Source: an uncultured Pelagibacteraceae bacterium (GTDB taxonomy: Bacteria; Pseudomonadota; Alphaproteobacteria; Pelagibacterales; Pelagibacteraceae). Taken from it: a stretch of 51,430 bases of DNA. The stretch covers positions 1-51,430 of the forward strand of contig CABYBM010000004.1 of assembly GCA_902517175.1 (NCBI GenBank), given 5' to 3'. Position 1 is the first letter of the stretch; the number at the start of each line of letters is the position of its first letter. This document shows, piece by piece, positions 19,549 to 30,273 of this stretch. The position numbers and the translations under genes were made by a program. The notes under the pieces are model-generated. The model saw only the letters and a program-made list of their open reading frames with translations. It was not told the DNA's origin and searched no databases.

Positions 19549-21663
19549 ATGATACAAAGTGATTTAATTGATTCATATATGGACATTAAAAAAACAGCTA
19601 ATTCATTACTTAATTTTGCTATAAAACGATTGGCAGAAATTCTTGGAATAATTATTTTCATAGCAGGTTTATTATTACTTGCTGCTCTTGTTACTTACTC
19701 ACCAGAGGATCCTAACTTTATATTTCCCAAAAACACAGACATTAAAAATTTACTTGGTTATCAGGGTAGTTTTATTTCAGATTTATTCTTACAATCTGTT
19801 GGCTTGGTTTCTTATTTAATATCTTTTACCTTTATTTTAACTGGTATAAACATAGTTAGGATTAAAGAATTTTTCCTATTAGTTGAAAATATTTTTTTTA
19901 CAACAATTTATTGTATATTTGGTACTTTCTTTTTAAGCTATTTTTACACTAATGCTTTTACACTTTATATAAATGGAAATGGTGGTTTTGTTGGAAATTA
20001 TTTTAATCAAACATTTTTAAATTCGTTAGTTCAAATTCATGAAACAATTTCATTTTATATTTTAATTTTTTTAACATTTTGCTTATTTTTAATTAGTATC
20101 AATTTTAATCTACTGAGATTTTATAATACTATTTTAAAGATTTATAATTTTTTATCTAAAAAAAAGGAAAAAAACTATACTGATAAAAGTGAAATTATAA
20201 GTGAATATATTCCTCAGGATGAAATAAAAAATCTTATTCAGGAAGATCTTCCTTTTATAAAAGCTGAAAGTAAAAATAACGAAAAATTAAAATTTAAACT
20301 TCCAAGTTTTGATTTATTAAAAGTTCCAACTAAGAAAGAAAGAGAAAACTCTGATCAGAGTGAGTCGAATAAATCAGAATTTTTAGAAAAAATTCTTTTG
20401 GATTTTGGTGTGAATGGAAATATAAAAAAAGTAAGTCACGGTCCAGTTGTAACTCTTAATGAGTTTGAGCCAGCAGCGGGTGTAAAAGTTTCTAAAATTA
20501 TAAATTTATCAGATGATATAGCTCGTAATACAAGTTCAGAGTCTGCTAGAATTGCAACAATACCAGGAAGTAACACTATTGGAATAGAACTACCCAACAT
20601 TGCAAGAGAAAATGTTTATCTAAGTGAAATACTAAACAGCACAGATTTTAAAAAAAGAGAGATAAAATTGCCAATTGCCCTTGGCAAAAATATATCCGGT
20701 AAACCTATTGTTGGGGATTTATTTTCCATGCCACACTTGCTCATTGCTGGAACAACTGGGTCTGGAAAATCAGTTTGCATCAATACAATTATTTTATCTC
20801 TTCTTTATCGACACACGCCTGATAAATGTAAATTCATTTTAATTGACCCAAAAATGCTTGAACTTTCTACTTATGAAGGGATACCACATTTACTATGTCC
20901 CGTGATAACTGAAGCAAAAAAAGCAGCTTCTGTGCTTGGATGGGTGGTTAAGGAAATGGAGAGTAGATACAGGCTAATGACCAAAGAGGGTGTAAGAAAT
21001 ATAGATGGTTATAATGCAAAACATAAACTACCTATGCCATATATAGTTGTAGTGGTAGATGAAATGTCTGACTTGATGTTGGTAGCAGGTAAAGAAATTG
21101 AGAATTATATTCAAAAACTATCTCAAATGGCAAGGGCAGCTGGTATTCATATTATAATGGCAACGCAGAGACCAAGCGTTGATGTGATTACAGGAACTAT
21201 TAAAGCAAATTTTCCAACCAGAATATCTTTTCAGGTAACCTCGAAAATAGATAGTCGAACAATCCTGGGAGAACAAGGAGCAGAACAGTTGTTAGGCAAG
21301 GGAGATATGCTTTACATGTCCTCTGCTAATCGAATAGTCAGAATTCATGCACCATTTGTTTCAGATAATGAGATAGAAAAAATTAATAATTTTTTAAGAT
21401 CACAAGCAGAACCTGATTACGTAGATGAAATATTAAATTTTGCAGATGAAAAAGAAATAGGAAATAATACTAATCAGAGTGATAAAGATGAGCTCTACCA
21501 GCAAGCTTTGGAAATAATTAGGTCAGAAGGTAAAGCCTCTACCTCTTTTTTACAAAGAAAACTTCAAATAGGTTACAACAGAGCTGCAAGAATAATTGAT
21601 ACGATGGAAGCGGATGGCATAGTGAGTAAAGCTAATCATGTGGGTAAAAGAGAAGTTCTTTAA
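19549..21663 (+). CDS. ftsK: DNA translocase FtsK
   Basis: 704 aa; N-terminal TM region, Walker A 'IAGTTGSGKSVCINT', 'VVVVDEMSDLM', C-terminal gamma winged-helix 'STSFLQRKLQIGYNRAARIIDTMEADGIV'. Confidence 0.97.
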   Translation: MIQSDLIDSYMDIKKTANSLLNFAIKRLAEILGIIIFIAGLLLLAALVTYSPEDPNFIFPKNTDIKNLLGYQGSFISDLFLQSVGLVSYLISFTFILTGINIVRIKEFFLLVENIFFTTIYCIFGTFFLSYFYTNAFTLYINGNGGFVGNYFNQTFLNSLVQIHETISFYILIFLTFCLFLISINFNLLRFYNTILKIYNFLSKKKEKNYTDKSEIISEYIPQDEIKNLIQEDLPFIKAESKNNEKLKFKLPSFDLLKVPTKKERENSDQSESNKSEFLEKILLDFGVNGNIKKVSHGPVVTLNEFEPAAGVKVSKIINLSDDIARNTSSESARIATIPGSNTIGIELPNIARENVYLSEILNSTDFKKREIKLPIALGKNISGKPIVGDLFSMPHLLIAGTTGSGKSVCINTIILSLLYRHTPDKCKFILIDPKMLELSTYEGIPHLLCPVITEAKKAASVLGWVVKEMESRYRLMTKEGVRNIDGYNAKHKLPMPYIVVVVDEMSDLMLVAGKEIENYIQKLSQMARAAGIHIIMATQRPSVDVITGTIKANFPTRISFQVTSKIDSRTILGEQGAEQLLGKGDMLYMSSANRIVRIHAPFVSDNEIEKINNFLRSQAEPDYVDEILNFADEKEIGNNTNQSDKDELYQQALEIIRSEGKASTSFLQRKLQIGYNRAARIIDTMEADGIVSKANHVGKREVL

Positions 21664-22211
21664 TGTTAAGGTATTTTATTACCATCTTTTTTTTAGTTTT
21701 AATTACTAATAGTAACGCAAGTAATAAAGAAAAAATAATTCAAAATTTAAATAGTACGAAAAATTTAGATTTTAATTTTGAACAAAATATTAATGGAAAA
21801 ATTGAAAATGGAAATTGTACAATTGAATATCCAAAAAAAATATTTTGTGAATATGCTAAAAGTAATAATAAAATTTTAGTATCAAATGGTAAGTCGTTAG
21901 TTATTAAAACTATATCAAGTTACTACCGATATCCATTAAAGAAAACACCCCTCAACTTTATTTTAGATAAAGATTTCTTAATTGGTAAAATTAATGTTTT
22001 AGAAGAGAGAATTGTCGATAAATCCTTTATCAATTATACAATCAAGGAGAATGATATTGAAATTAATATTTTTTTTAATAAAGAAACTTATGATTTGATT
22101 GGATGGCAAAATATAGATGTTTATCAAAATTTTAATATTACGTTTCTATCGTCAATACGAAAAAATAGAATAATATCAAAAAATATTTTTAAACTTCCAA
22201 TACAAAATTAA
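21663..22211 (+). CDS. lolA: Outer-membrane lipoprotein carrier LolA-like
   Basis: Signal peptide; 'LDFNFEQNINGKIENGNCTIEYPKKIFCEY' ; follows ftsK. Confidence 0.82.
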   Translation: MLRYFITIFFLVLITNSNASNKEKIIQNLNSTKNLDFNFEQNINGKIENGNCTIEYPKKIFCEYAKSNNKILVSNGKSLVIKTISSYYRYPLKKTPLNFILDKDFLIGKINVLEERIVDKSFINYTIKENDIEINIFFNKETYDLIGWQNIDVYQNFNITFLSSIRKNRIISKNIFKLPIQN

Positions 22212-22711
22212 ATATTTATAATTTCAGTTTTAAAAATTTTCATACCTCTCGTCTTATAATTATTCAAAGCATTCTTGTGATCTAGTGTACACGTATGAAC
22301 CCAAGTACGATTTATTTTATTTTTGAAAGATTCTTTAATAGCTTCTGTTAAAAGATATGATCCAAGTTTTTTATTATGGTACTCCTCTAAAACTCCTAAA
22401 TAAGCTATTTCAACTTCTTTTTTATCTTGATGATAAATTAATTCAAAGAAACCGACTAAATCCTCTTTATGTTTTAAAACAAATGTTTTAACATTTTTAC
22501 TTGAAACATAATCTATCCATTTTTCCTCATTCCAAGTTAATCTATCCACCCACTTATGTTTGTTACCAATGTTTTTATAAAAAAATTTATTTAACTGAAA
22601 GTTAGCTGGGTCTAACAAATTTAAAGAGTAGTCGTCAGAAGGCTTAGATCCTTGATTTAGATCCTCAAGAGAATTGATTTCTAAATAATTTCTTTTTACT
22701 TCTTGTGTCAC
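22208..22711 (-). CDS. GNAT family N-acetyltransferase
   Basis: 'EVEIAYLGVLEEYHNKKLGSYLLTEAIKESF...VHTCTLDHKNALNNYKTRGMKIFKTE'. Confidence 0.9.
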   Translation of the reverse strand: MTQEVKRNYLEINSLEDLNQGSKPSDDYSLNLLDPANFQLNKFFYKNIGNKHKWVDRLTWNEEKWIDYVSSKNVKTFVLKHKEDLVGFFELIYHQDKKEVEIAYLGVLEEYHNKKLGSYLLTEAIKESFKNKINRTWVHTCTLDHKNALNNYKTRGMKIFKTEIINI

Positions 22712-23079
22712 TCAACCATTTTTCCAACCCTTTCACCTCCAAAAAGATGAAAGTGTAGGTGGGGAACCTCTTGACCACCATGTTCATTTATATTGGCTAA
22801 AGCTCTATAGCCTTTGCCTATATCTGTTGAAATACCAAGTTTTTTTGCAACAATGTTTATACCTTTCAGCAAACCTACCATCTCATCAGGTGAAGCATTT
22901 AAACTAAAATCATCTAAATCAATATATTTCCCTTTTGGAATTACTAAGGCATGAATTTTTTTTTGTGGATTAATATCATAAAAGGATAAAATAAATTCAT
23001 CCTCATAAATTTTATTACAAGGTATCTCTCCTCTTAATATTTTTGCAAAAATATTATTATCGTCGTAAGTCATTACCAA
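22708..23079 (-). CDS. HIT (histidine triad) family protein
   Basis: 'NIFAKILRGEIPCNKIYEDE', 'GGQEVPHLHFHLFGGE'. Confidence 0.95.
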   Translation of the reverse strand: MVMTYDDNNIFAKILRGEIPCNKIYEDEFILSFYDINPQKKIHALVIPKGKYIDLDDFSLNASPDEMVGLLKGINIVAKKLGISTDIGKGYRALANINEHGGQEVPHLHFHLFGGERVGKMVE

Positions 23080-23098
23080 TTTTTAAATTAATTATATC

Positions 23099-23272
23099 TT
23101 ATTTTTTATTTTTTATTGTAAACCCATGCGCCTCTAATTGTCTAATTAAATTTCTTAACATCTCATCCCTTGAAGTTTTTTGATCACCTATTTTTTCAAA
23201 GAATATTGGCTCTAAGCCCTTATCCTTTTTTGATTTAAAATAGTTTTTGATTGATTGTATAGTTATTTTCAT
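23099..23272 (-). CDS. Small ORF (57 aa), unknown; MKITIQSIKNYFKSKKDKGLEPIFFEKIGDQKTSRDEMLRNLIRQLEAHGFTIKNKK
   Basis: Manually translated (not in supplied track); strong AAAGGAGG SD-like sequence at 23276-23283 (minus), only 3 nt from ATG. Confidence 0.55.
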   Translation of the reverse strand: MKITIQSIKNYFKSKKDKGLEPIFFEKIGDQKTSRDEMLRNLIRQLEAHGFTIKNKK

Positions 23273-23359
23273 ATGCCTCCTTTAGCGTTGTGTTTAAAGT
23301 CCCAGCAAGTAAAGTTTTTTTAAATCAGGACTAATTTACTCTACGATATATTAATTTTA

Positions 23360-23695
23360 TTATTTATCAATTTTTTTGAATTCATTATCATAAATTTCTT
23401 TTCCTGCGCTAAAAAAGGGATTGTATGTAACAACAAACACCTTGTTGCTTGAAAAAAACTCTCTCAAAAAGAAAATAACAGTCGGAACTGCATATAATAT
23501 TATTTCTTCAGAGCTTAAATCCATCATATAATTTTTGTAAAACGAGTATTCAAATACGCTTCGAGTTAAAGCTTCTAAACCAAAAAATATAATATTAAGA
23601 GCAAAATAAACTAAGCCAAAGAAAATTAAAAATACAAAATGAAAAATTACAATATTTCTAACTAAAATAAAAAGTTTATGTAAAAAAATCTTCAC
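23360..23695 (-). CDS. Hypothetical membrane protein
   Basis: 111 aa with at least two hydrophobic helices; fills the gap between hisE and the small ORF. Confidence 0.55.
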   Translation of the reverse strand: MKIFLHKLFILVRNIVIFHFVFLIFFGLVYFALNIIFFGLEALTRSVFEYSFYKNYMMDLSSEEIILYAVPTVIFFLREFFSSNKVFVVTYNPFFSAGKEIYDNEFKKIDK

Positions 23696-23700
23696 TTTTT

Positions 23701-23973
23701 TTATTTTCTTCTACTATTTAATTCTTCCATTACATCTTCAATTTTAATTCCACTTTTTTCTAGATACACAATTAAATGATAAAGAACATCTGCAGCTTCA
23801 TGAATTTTATTTGTATCTTGTTCTACAGCTTCAATTAACTCATTGATCTCCTCTAATACCTTTTCTTTTGCTAAAGATTTATCCTCTAAAAGCTTATTGG
23901 TGTATGAACCTTCAACAAGATTACTTTTTCTTTCTCTTGCAAGAATTATGAGATCTTCTAAAATTTTTAACAT
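23701..23973 (-). CDS. hisE: Phosphoribosyl-ATP pyrophosphatase
   Basis: Start placed at 23973 (MLKILEDLIILARERKS), just after hisF stop; 'KVLEEINELIEAVEQDTNKIHEAADVLYHLIVYL'. Confidence 0.92.
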   Translation of the reverse strand: MLKILEDLIILARERKSNLVEGSYTNKLLEDKSLAKEKVLEEINELIEAVEQDTNKIHEAADVLYHLIVYLEKSGIKIEDVMEELNSRRK

Positions 23974-23974
23974 T

Positions 23975-24727
23975 TCAAATCCTAACAGGTATATCTTTTG
24001 AAGCCAAATATTGCTTAGCTTCATTGACAGAGTAAGTACCATAGTGAAATATAGATGCAGCTAAAACTGCACTTGCACCTGATTTTATTCCATCTACCAG
24101 ATGATCTAAAGTTCCAACTCCACCAGATGCAATCACTGGAATATTTACACTGGATGATATTTTTTGCATGAGCTCGGTATCATATCCTGACTGAGTTCCA
24201 TCTTTATCCATAGAAGTAACTAATAACTCCCCAGCCCCACAATTTTCCATTTTAGAGGCAAATTCTAAAACATCTACTCCAGTCGGATTTCTTCCTCCGT
24301 GAGTAAAAATTTCCCATCCTTTATCATTTCTCTTTGCATCAATTGCAACAACAATACATTGTGAACCAAACTTCCTTGAACTGTCTTCAACCACTTTTGC
24401 ATTTTGAACTGCAGCGGTATTAATTGATACTTTATCTGCTCCACAGTTAAGAAGTTTATTAATATCCTCAACACTTCTTACACCACCACCAACAGTTAAT
24501 GGTACAAAACATTTTTTAGAAGTTTTATCTACAACATCATAAATTGTTTCTCTATTTTCATTTGAGGCAGTAATATCCAAAAAGCAAATTTCATCTGCAC
24601 CACCATCAGAATAAATTTTAGCTTGCTCGACTGGATCTCCTGCATCTTTTAAATCTACAAAATTAATACCCTTTACTACACGACCGTTTTTAACATCCAA
24701 ACAGGGTATTATTCTATTTTTAAGCAT
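23975..24727 (-). CDS. hisF: Imidazole glycerol phosphate synthase subunit HisF
   Basis: '[19 protein letters not shown]', '[14 protein letters not shown]', '[13 protein letters not shown]'. Confidence 0.97.
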   Translation of the reverse strand: MLKNRIIPCLDVKNGRVVKGINFVDLKDAGDPVEQAKIYSDGGADEICFLDITASNENRETIYDVVDKTSKKCFVPLTVGGGVRSVEDINKLLNCGADKVSINTAAVQNAKVVEDSSRKFGSQCIVVAIDAKRNDKGWEIFTHGGRNPTGVDVLEFASKMENCGAGELLVTSMDKDGTQSGYDTELMQKISSSVNIPVIASGGVGTLDHLVDGIKSGASAVLAASIFHYGTYSVNEAKQYLASKDIPVRI

Positions 24728-25445
24728 CTATTTCCTTGGATAGTTCATCTAAATTAATATCACCATCGTAGATGGCTTTGCCAACTATAATTCCTTCAAT
24801 ATTTTTATTATTTAATTCTTTAGCTTTTTTAATATCATGAATCGAAGATACACCGCCAGATATTACAACTGGACAATTAGAAGTGTCAGCAACTTTAGAA
24901 GTTTCCTCAAAATTTGGGCCTTGTTTCATACCATCCTGATTAATATCTGTATAAATTAATCTACTGGCACCAAAGTCATTTACCTCTTTTAAAAAATCTA
25001 AAGTTAATTGATTAGAGTTTTCTCTCCAGCCAGACACAGATAAATATCCATCTTTAGCATCTAAACCTAAAGCAATTTGATTTTGAAATTTTTCACAAGC
25101 TTCTTTTAAAAAATTTTTATCTTTAATAGCTGCACTTCCTAAAATTACTTTTTCAACACCAGCATCAGTGTATTTATGAATACTATCAATGTTTCTAACA
25201 CCACCCCCTACTTCAATTTTTAAATTAGATTTTTTAACAATTTCTTGGATAATATCTAAATTCACTATCTCACCAGTTAATGCCCCATCTAAATCTACTA
25301 TATGCAAATTTTTAAATCCATGATCTTTGTATTTTTCAGCTTGTTCAACTGGAGACATTTTGTATTCCGTTTTATTCTCAAAATCACCTTTAATTAGCCG
25401 AACACACTTTTTATCTTTAATATCTATAGCTGGGAATATTTTCAT
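24720..25445 (-). CDS. hisA: Phosphoribosylformimino-5-aminoimidazole carboxamide ribotide isomerase
   Basis: '[19 protein letters not shown]', '[10 protein letters not shown]', '[12 protein letters not shown]'. Confidence 0.96.
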   Translation of the reverse strand: MKIFPAIDIKDKKCVRLIKGDFENKTEYKMSPVEQAEKYKDHGFKNLHIVDLDGALTGEIVNLDIIQEIVKKSNLKIEVGGGVRNIDSIHKYTDAGVEKVILGSAAIKDKNFLKEACEKFQNQIALGLDAKDGYLSVSGWRENSNQLTLDFLKEVNDFGASRLIYTDINQDGMKQGPNFEETSKVADTSNCPVVISGGVSSIHDIKKAKELNNKNIEGIIVGKAIYDGDINLDELSKEIDA

Positions 25446-25448
25446 TTT

Positions 25449-25586
25449 TTAATTTTTAATACTTGTTTCAGTGGTAACTTTCATTTTTATATTTTGTTCT
25501 TTTTTATTTTTTTTTATATTCTTAGGCACATTTACATTCTCACAGGCATATAATAAAAATAATACAGCACATAAAAAATATTTCAT
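25449..25586 (-). CDS. Putative small lipoprotein (45 aa) MKYFLCAVLFLLYACENVNVPKNIKKNKKEQNIKMKVTTETSIKN
   Basis: Manually translated; lipobox-like 'LLYAC'; exactly fills hisH-hisA gap (start codon abuts hisH stop). Confidence 0.55.
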   Translation of the reverse strand: MKYFLCAVLFLLYACENVNVPKNIKKNKKEQNIKMKVTTETSIKN

Positions 25587-26213
25587 TTACAAATTAATAA
25601 AATTATCAATTATTTTTAGTCCAATTTTATCACTCTTCTCTGGGTGAAACTGGGTTCCAAATATATTTTCTTTTTCAACAGAGCAAACAATATTTGATGA
25701 GTAGTCTGTAGTTGCCGACACTACACTCTTATCTTTTGGAACAAGTTCATAACTGTGCACAAAATACATGTGTGAATTATTTTCTATACCTTTGAAAATT
25801 TTACTTTCCTTAACAATATTTAATTGGTTCCAACCAATATGAGGAAGTTTATACTTTCCATTTTGATTATCGATTTTGGATACCTTGCCTGCTATCCAAC
25901 CTAGACCCTTGGTTTCTATTTCCTCATAACCTACATCAGCAAACATCTGTAACCCAACACAAATTCCAAGAAGTGGCTTTTTGTCTTTAATCGCAAACTC
26001 GTCTAAGGTGTCAACCAGACCACTGATATTATTTAGTGCATCAACACAACTTTTAAACGAACCTTGTCCTGGCAAAACTACTTTATCGCTTGATTTTATC
26101 TTATTTAAATCTGCAGTTACCTCTATATTTACCTTTTCTTTGGCAACCTCCTTAAAAGAATTTATTACTGAGCTTATATTGCCCGAATTATAATCAACGA
26201 TAGTGACATTCAT
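25587..26213 (-). CDS. hisH: Imidazole glycerol phosphate synthase glutaminase subunit HisH
   Basis: 'VLPGQGSFKSCVDAL', 'LLGICVGLQMF', 'GTQFHPEKS'. Confidence 0.96.
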   Translation of the reverse strand: MNVTIVDYNSGNISSVINSFKEVAKEKVNIEVTADLNKIKSSDKVVLPGQGSFKSCVDALNNISGLVDTLDEFAIKDKKPLLGICVGLQMFADVGYEEIETKGLGWIAGKVSKIDNQNGKYKLPHIGWNQLNIVKESKIFKGIENNSHMYFVHSYELVPKDKSVVSATTDYSSNIVCSVEKENIFGTQFHPEKSDKIGLKIIDNFINL

Positions 26214-26218
26214 TAAAT

Positions 26219-26809
26219 CTATAATGAGCCTTTAGTCGATGGAATACTTTTTTTATTTCTAGGATCCATCTCTAAAGCATCTCTTAAAGATCTTGCTAAA
26301 CCTTTATAACAAGACTCAATAATGTGGTGACTATTGTCCCCATAAATATTTTCAACATGCAAAGTAATGCCTGCAGATTGTGAAAAAGCTTGAAACCATT
26401 CTTTGAATAATTCAGTATCCATTTCTCCAAGTTTCTCAACTTTCAATTTAACTTTCCAAATCAGATAAGGTCTGTTTGAAACATCAATTGCTACTCTGGT
26501 TAAAGTTTCATCCATAGGAATAACTCTATGAGCATAACGTTTAATCCCAACAAATTTTTTTGCAGCTTTTTTCAAAGCCTCACCAATTGCAATACCAGTA
26601 TCTTCAGTAGTGTGGTGAAGATCAATATGTGTATCTCCTTTGGCTTTTACTTTTAAATCGATAAGTGAGTGTTTTGATAATTGCTCTAGCATATGATCTA
26701 AAAAACCAATTCCAGTGTCAATTTTGTATTGACCTTTGCCATCAATGTTTACTTCAACACTAATGCTGGTTTCTTTTGTTTTACGAGATACTTTTCCTTT
26801 TCTAGCCAT
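26219..26809 (-). CDS. hisB: Imidazoleglycerol-phosphate dehydratase
   Basis: Start placed at 26809 ([16 protein letters not shown]); '[19 protein letters not shown]', '[14 protein letters not shown]'. Confidence 0.95.
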   Translation of the reverse strand: MARKGKVSRKTKETSISVEVNIDGKGQYKIDTGIGFLDHMLEQLSKHSLIDLKVKAKGDTHIDLHHTTEDTGIAIGEALKKAAKKFVGIKRYAHRVIPMDETLTRVAIDVSNRPYLIWKVKLKVEKLGEMDTELFKEWFQAFSQSAGITLHVENIYGDNSHHIIESCYKGLARSLRDALEMDPRNKKSIPSTKGSL

Positions 26810-26897
26810 ATATTTTAGAGGTATACATACATAATCATAGTATATCAACGTTAGTATGAGTACTTGAAGTATCAAAAATAGTTACCATTTATTGTTT

Positions 26898-27413
26898 ATG
26901 ACAACAATTGTACTGGTTAGAAAAAACAATGAAGTAGTAGTTGCTGGTGATGGACAAGTTAGTATGGGAAATACTGTTGTTAAAAGCACTGCTTCGAAAG
27001 TAAGAAAAATTGAAAAAAGAGATGTTGTTGCTGGATTTGCAGGATCAACTGCTGACGCCTTAACTTTGTTTGAAAGATTAGAAGGTAAACTTGAAAAGCA
27101 TGCGGGAAATTTATCAAGAGCAGCTGTTGAATTAGCAAAGGATTGGCGAACAGATAAATATTTAAGAAGGCTGGAAGCTTTAATGGCTGTTGGAGACAAA
27201 AGCAATAGTTATATAATTTCAGGAACAGGAGATGTCTTAGAGCCTGAGGGTGATGTAATTGGAATTGGTTCAGGTGGAAATTATGCCTTAGCTGCAGGAA
27301 AAGTTTTAATGGAAGGTGAAATGTCTGCAGAAGAAGTTGCTAAAAAAGCAATCAAAGTCGCTGCTGATATATGTGTATTTACAAACAATAATGTTAAAGT
27401 TGAAAAAATATAA
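26898..27413 (+). CDS. hslV: ATP-dependent protease subunit HslV
   Basis: '[38 protein letters not shown]', '[18 protein letters not shown]'. Confidence 0.97.
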   Translation: MTTIVLVRKNNEVVVAGDGQVSMGNTVVKSTASKVRKIEKRDVVAGFAGSTADALTLFERLEGKLEKHAGNLSRAAVELAKDWRTDKYLRRLEALMAVGDKSNSYIISGTGDVLEPEGDVIGIGSGGNYALAAGKVLMEGEMSAEEVAKKAIKVAADICVFTNNNVKVEKI

Positions 27414-28786
27414 TGGATAAATCAAACGTGACACCTCTTGTTCCAAAAGATAAAAAATTAAAAGAGGAAGCCTCTTTAGTAAGCTCTCTCTCTCCAAGAG
27501 AAATAGTTTCTGAACTAGACAGATTTGTAGTTGGACAAAACAAAGCAAAAAAAGCAGTTGCTGTTGCTTTAAGAAATAGATGGCGAAGACAAGCACTTAA
27601 AGGTGAAATGAAAAACGAAGTTTTACCAAAGAATATCTTAATGATCGGACCAACAGGAGTTGGTAAAACAGAAATATCAAGAAGACTTTCGAAATTAGCT
27701 GAAGCCCCTTTTGTAAAAGTTGAAGCTACTAGATTTACAGAAGTCGGTTATGTAGGTAGAGATGTAGAACAGATAGTTAGAGATTTAATTGAAATTGCAA
27801 TTGCAATGGAGAAAGTAAAAAAAAGAAAAGAAGTCTTTGCTCAAGCTCAAAAAGCAGCAGAGGAAAAAGTGCTAGACGCTTTGGTTGGTAAAAAAGCCAG
27901 TTTAGCAACTAGAGAAAGTTTTAGAAAAAGACTTAGAAACGGTGATCTAGATGACAATGAAATAGAAATCGCTGTAAGTGATACTGGTTCTGGTGGAGCT
28001 TCATTTGAAATACCAGGTATGCCTGGAGCTAATGTTGGAATGATTAATATTGGTGAAATGATTGGTAAATCAATGGGAACTAAAGAAAAGAAAAAGAAAA
28101 TGAGTGTAAAAGAATCTCATGAAATTTTAATTAATGACGAGTCTGATAAATTAATTGAACAAGATAAAATTGTAAAAGCTGCAAAATTATCAACTGAAAA
28201 TAATGGAATTGTTTTCTTGGATGAAATAGATAAAATTTCAGCAAGGACTGATAGAGTTGGTGGCGATGTATCCAGAGAAGGTGTCCAAAGAGATTTATTA
28301 CCCTTGATTGAAGGAACAACAGTAAATACTAAACATGGTCCTATAAAAACTGATCATATTTTATTTATCGCATCTGGTGCATTTCAATTAGCTAAGCCGT
28401 CTGATCTTCTACCCGAACTTCAAGGAAGATTGCCAATTAGAGTTGAATTAGAAGCCTTAACAAGTGAAGATTTTAAAAGAATTTTAAGAGAGCCTGATTT
28501 TAGTTTAATCAAACAATATGTAGCTTTACTTAAAACTGAGAATGTAGATCTAGAGTTTTCAGATGATGGTATTGATACTATTGCAAGCATTGCCTCAGAA
28601 GTAAACTCAACAGTAGAAAATATTGGAGCAAGAAGATTACACACCATTATTGAAAAGATCTTGGATGAAATAAGTTTTACAGCAACAGATCGTGCGGGTG
28701 AAAAAATTATTATTAATAAAGAATATATTAATAAAAACCTAGATAATTTAGTTAAAGATACTGATCTTTCAAAATTTATTTTATAG
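27413..28786 (+). CDS. hslU: HslU ATPase subunit
   Basis: '[34 protein letters not shown]', '[14 protein letters not shown]', '[10 protein letters not shown]'. Confidence 0.98.
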   Translation: MDKSNVTPLVPKDKKLKEEASLVSSLSPREIVSELDRFVVGQNKAKKAVAVALRNRWRRQALKGEMKNEVLPKNILMIGPTGVGKTEISRRLSKLAEAPFVKVEATRFTEVGYVGRDVEQIVRDLIEIAIAMEKVKKRKEVFAQAQKAAEEKVLDALVGKKASLATRESFRKRLRNGDLDDNEIEIAVSDTGSGGASFEIPGMPGANVGMINIGEMIGKSMGTKEKKKKMSVKESHEILINDESDKLIEQDKIVKAAKLSTENNGIVFLDEIDKISARTDRVGGDVSREGVQRDLLPLIEGTTVNTKHGPIKTDHILFIASGAFQLAKPSDLLPELQGRLPIRVELEALTSEDFKRILREPDFSLIKQYVALLKTENVDLEFSDDGIDTIASIASEVNSTVENIGARRLHTIIEKILDEISFTATDRAGEKIIINKEYINKNLDNLVKDTDLSKFIL

Positions 28787-28787
28787 T

Positions 28788-29198
28788 CTAATTTTTTTTT
28801 AAAAAAATATAAAACGCACCACTACCGCCATCCTCAATGCTCGCATCTTTTATCTCACTTATGATATCCATTAAACCTCTATTGTTTTCTATAAACTCGG
28901 GAACTGAGTATTTCAATATACTTAAATTTTTGGATACATAGGGATCTTTTTCATTTTGTGAATGAAGTCCCTTACCTGTGACAACAATTAACTTATTTAT
29001 TTTTTCTTTAAAAGATTGATATATAAATTCCTCTATTGTCTTATTTGCTTCTTCAAGGGTATAACCATGGAGGTCAATTGATTTTACTTTTAAAAACTTT
29101 TTTTTTAAGGATTTAAAATCTTTATTAGGCAGTCTTTCGTCGCTAGATAAAAAATTTTCCCAATCTGTTTTATCCTTTTCTGAAATATCGTTACTCAA
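28788..29198 (-). CDS. Smr domain protein
   Basis: 'SIDLHGYTLEEANKTIEEFIYQSFKEKINKLIVVTGKGLHS', 'GGSGAFYIFLKK'. Confidence 0.93.
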   Translation of the reverse strand: MSNDISEKDKTDWENFLSSDERLPNKDFKSLKKKFLKVKSIDLHGYTLEEANKTIEEFIYQSFKEKINKLIVVTGKGLHSQNEKDPYVSKNLSILKYSVPEFIENNRGLMDIISEIKDASIEDGGSGAFYIFLKKN

Positions 29199-29795
29199 TT
29201 AGGTTAAGGTATTTACTAGCTGCCAGTTAGGATTCACAGAAGTAGTATCTCTTGAGAAAACCCATGTATCATAAATTTTTTTAATTTTTTCTGGGTCTCC
29301 TGATACAATTTTTTTTTCTTTGTCCCTAATGCAAGTTATAACTTCTGCAATAAAATCAACAGTAACATTTAATATATTTCCAATTTTTTTATGTTCTTTA
29401 ATTTCTGCTGAATTTATGCCTATAAAAGTAATATCTGCAAAATGACCTCTTGAACTTCTCTCTTTAAGAGCCTCATTGAATTGAGAATATATCTGCCCAT
29501 TTAATAGTGGTCGGCTTGTTGTAATTTTATTATCATTATCACTAAAATCAGTAATTATAGTTTCATAAGCTATTTTGGCACCTTTCAAAAATTCTTCTTG
29601 GGATGCAGTATCGAAAATATCATTTGGCTTAACAGTTTGTTCAACTTTAATATTTTTTAAAACTTCTTTAAACTGAGCAGGTGTTTTGCCATCAAAACCT
29701 GTCCTTTTACCAAGTATTCCTCTCAATCTCAGAAAAATAAAACCAGCAATCATGGCTAACAATATAATGTCGATGTATTCGAAACTGTAATTCAT
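29199..29795 (-). CDS. Tim44/TimA-like domain protein
   Basis: N-terminal TM; 'ILLAMIAGFIFLRLRGILGKRTG', C-terminal 'DTWVFSRDTTSVNPNWQLVNT'. Confidence 0.9.
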   Translation of the reverse strand: MNYSFEYIDIILLAMIAGFIFLRLRGILGKRTGFDGKTPAQFKEVLKNIKVEQTVKPNDIFDTASQEEFLKGAKIAYETIITDFSDNDNKITTSRPLLNGQIYSQFNEALKERSSRGHFADITFIGINSAEIKEHKKIGNILNVTVDFIAEVITCIRDKEKKIVSGDPEKIKKIYDTWVFSRDTTSVNPNWQLVNTLT

Positions 29796-29853
29796 AGATA
29801 GATAGTAATTACTCTATTGATTAATTTCAACCAGCAATTTAGATTGAGGACAA

Positions 29854-30273
29854 ATGAACCCAATATTATTATCAATATTATTAATACCAGTTGTCGAAAT
29901 CTATCTTTTAATAAAGATTGGTTCTCAAATAGGTGCGATTATTACAATTTTTCTAATATTCATGACTGCAATAATTGGCATTTATTATGCAAAATACGAG
30001 GGCCTCAATACACTTAAATCTGGGTTTACACAGTTAAGTAAAAATGAAACTCCAGCATATGAGGTTATTTCTGGAGCAGCTATTGCTTTCGCAGCTTTAC
30101 TTTTGATAATTCCTGGATTTGTAACAGACACTGTTGGATTTTTATTAATATTTCCTTTAAGCAGAAAAATGATATTCAATAAATTTTCTAAAAAGTTTAA
30201 AAACAGTAAAGATAAAAAATTCATCGACGGAGAATTTGAAGATATAGAAGATGATAATGACAGAAAAATATAA
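29854..30273 (+). CDS. fxsA: FxsA family protein
   Basis: 'LLIPVVEIYLLIKIGSQIGAIITIFLIFMTAIIG', 'AALLLIIPGFVTDTVGFLLIFP'. Confidence 0.9.
   Translation: MNPILLSILLIPVVEIYLLIKIGSQIGAIITIFLIFMTAIIGIYYAKYEGLNTLKSGFTQLSKNETPAYEVISGAAIAFAALLLIIPGFVTDTVGFLLIFPLSRKMIFNKFSKKFKNSKDKKFIDGEFEDIEDDNDRKI

Noticed and set aside
26861-26871. Odd palindrome TACTTGAAGTA in the hisB|hslV gap
   Set aside because: Only 5 bp arms; expected by chance, no other supporting element
26882-27205. 107-aa minus-strand ORF opposite hslV
   Set aside because: Antisense shadow of hslV; no family motif
29817-30017. 66-aa plus ORF overlapping fxsA out of frame
   Set aside because: fxsA frame is clearly the real one by motif content
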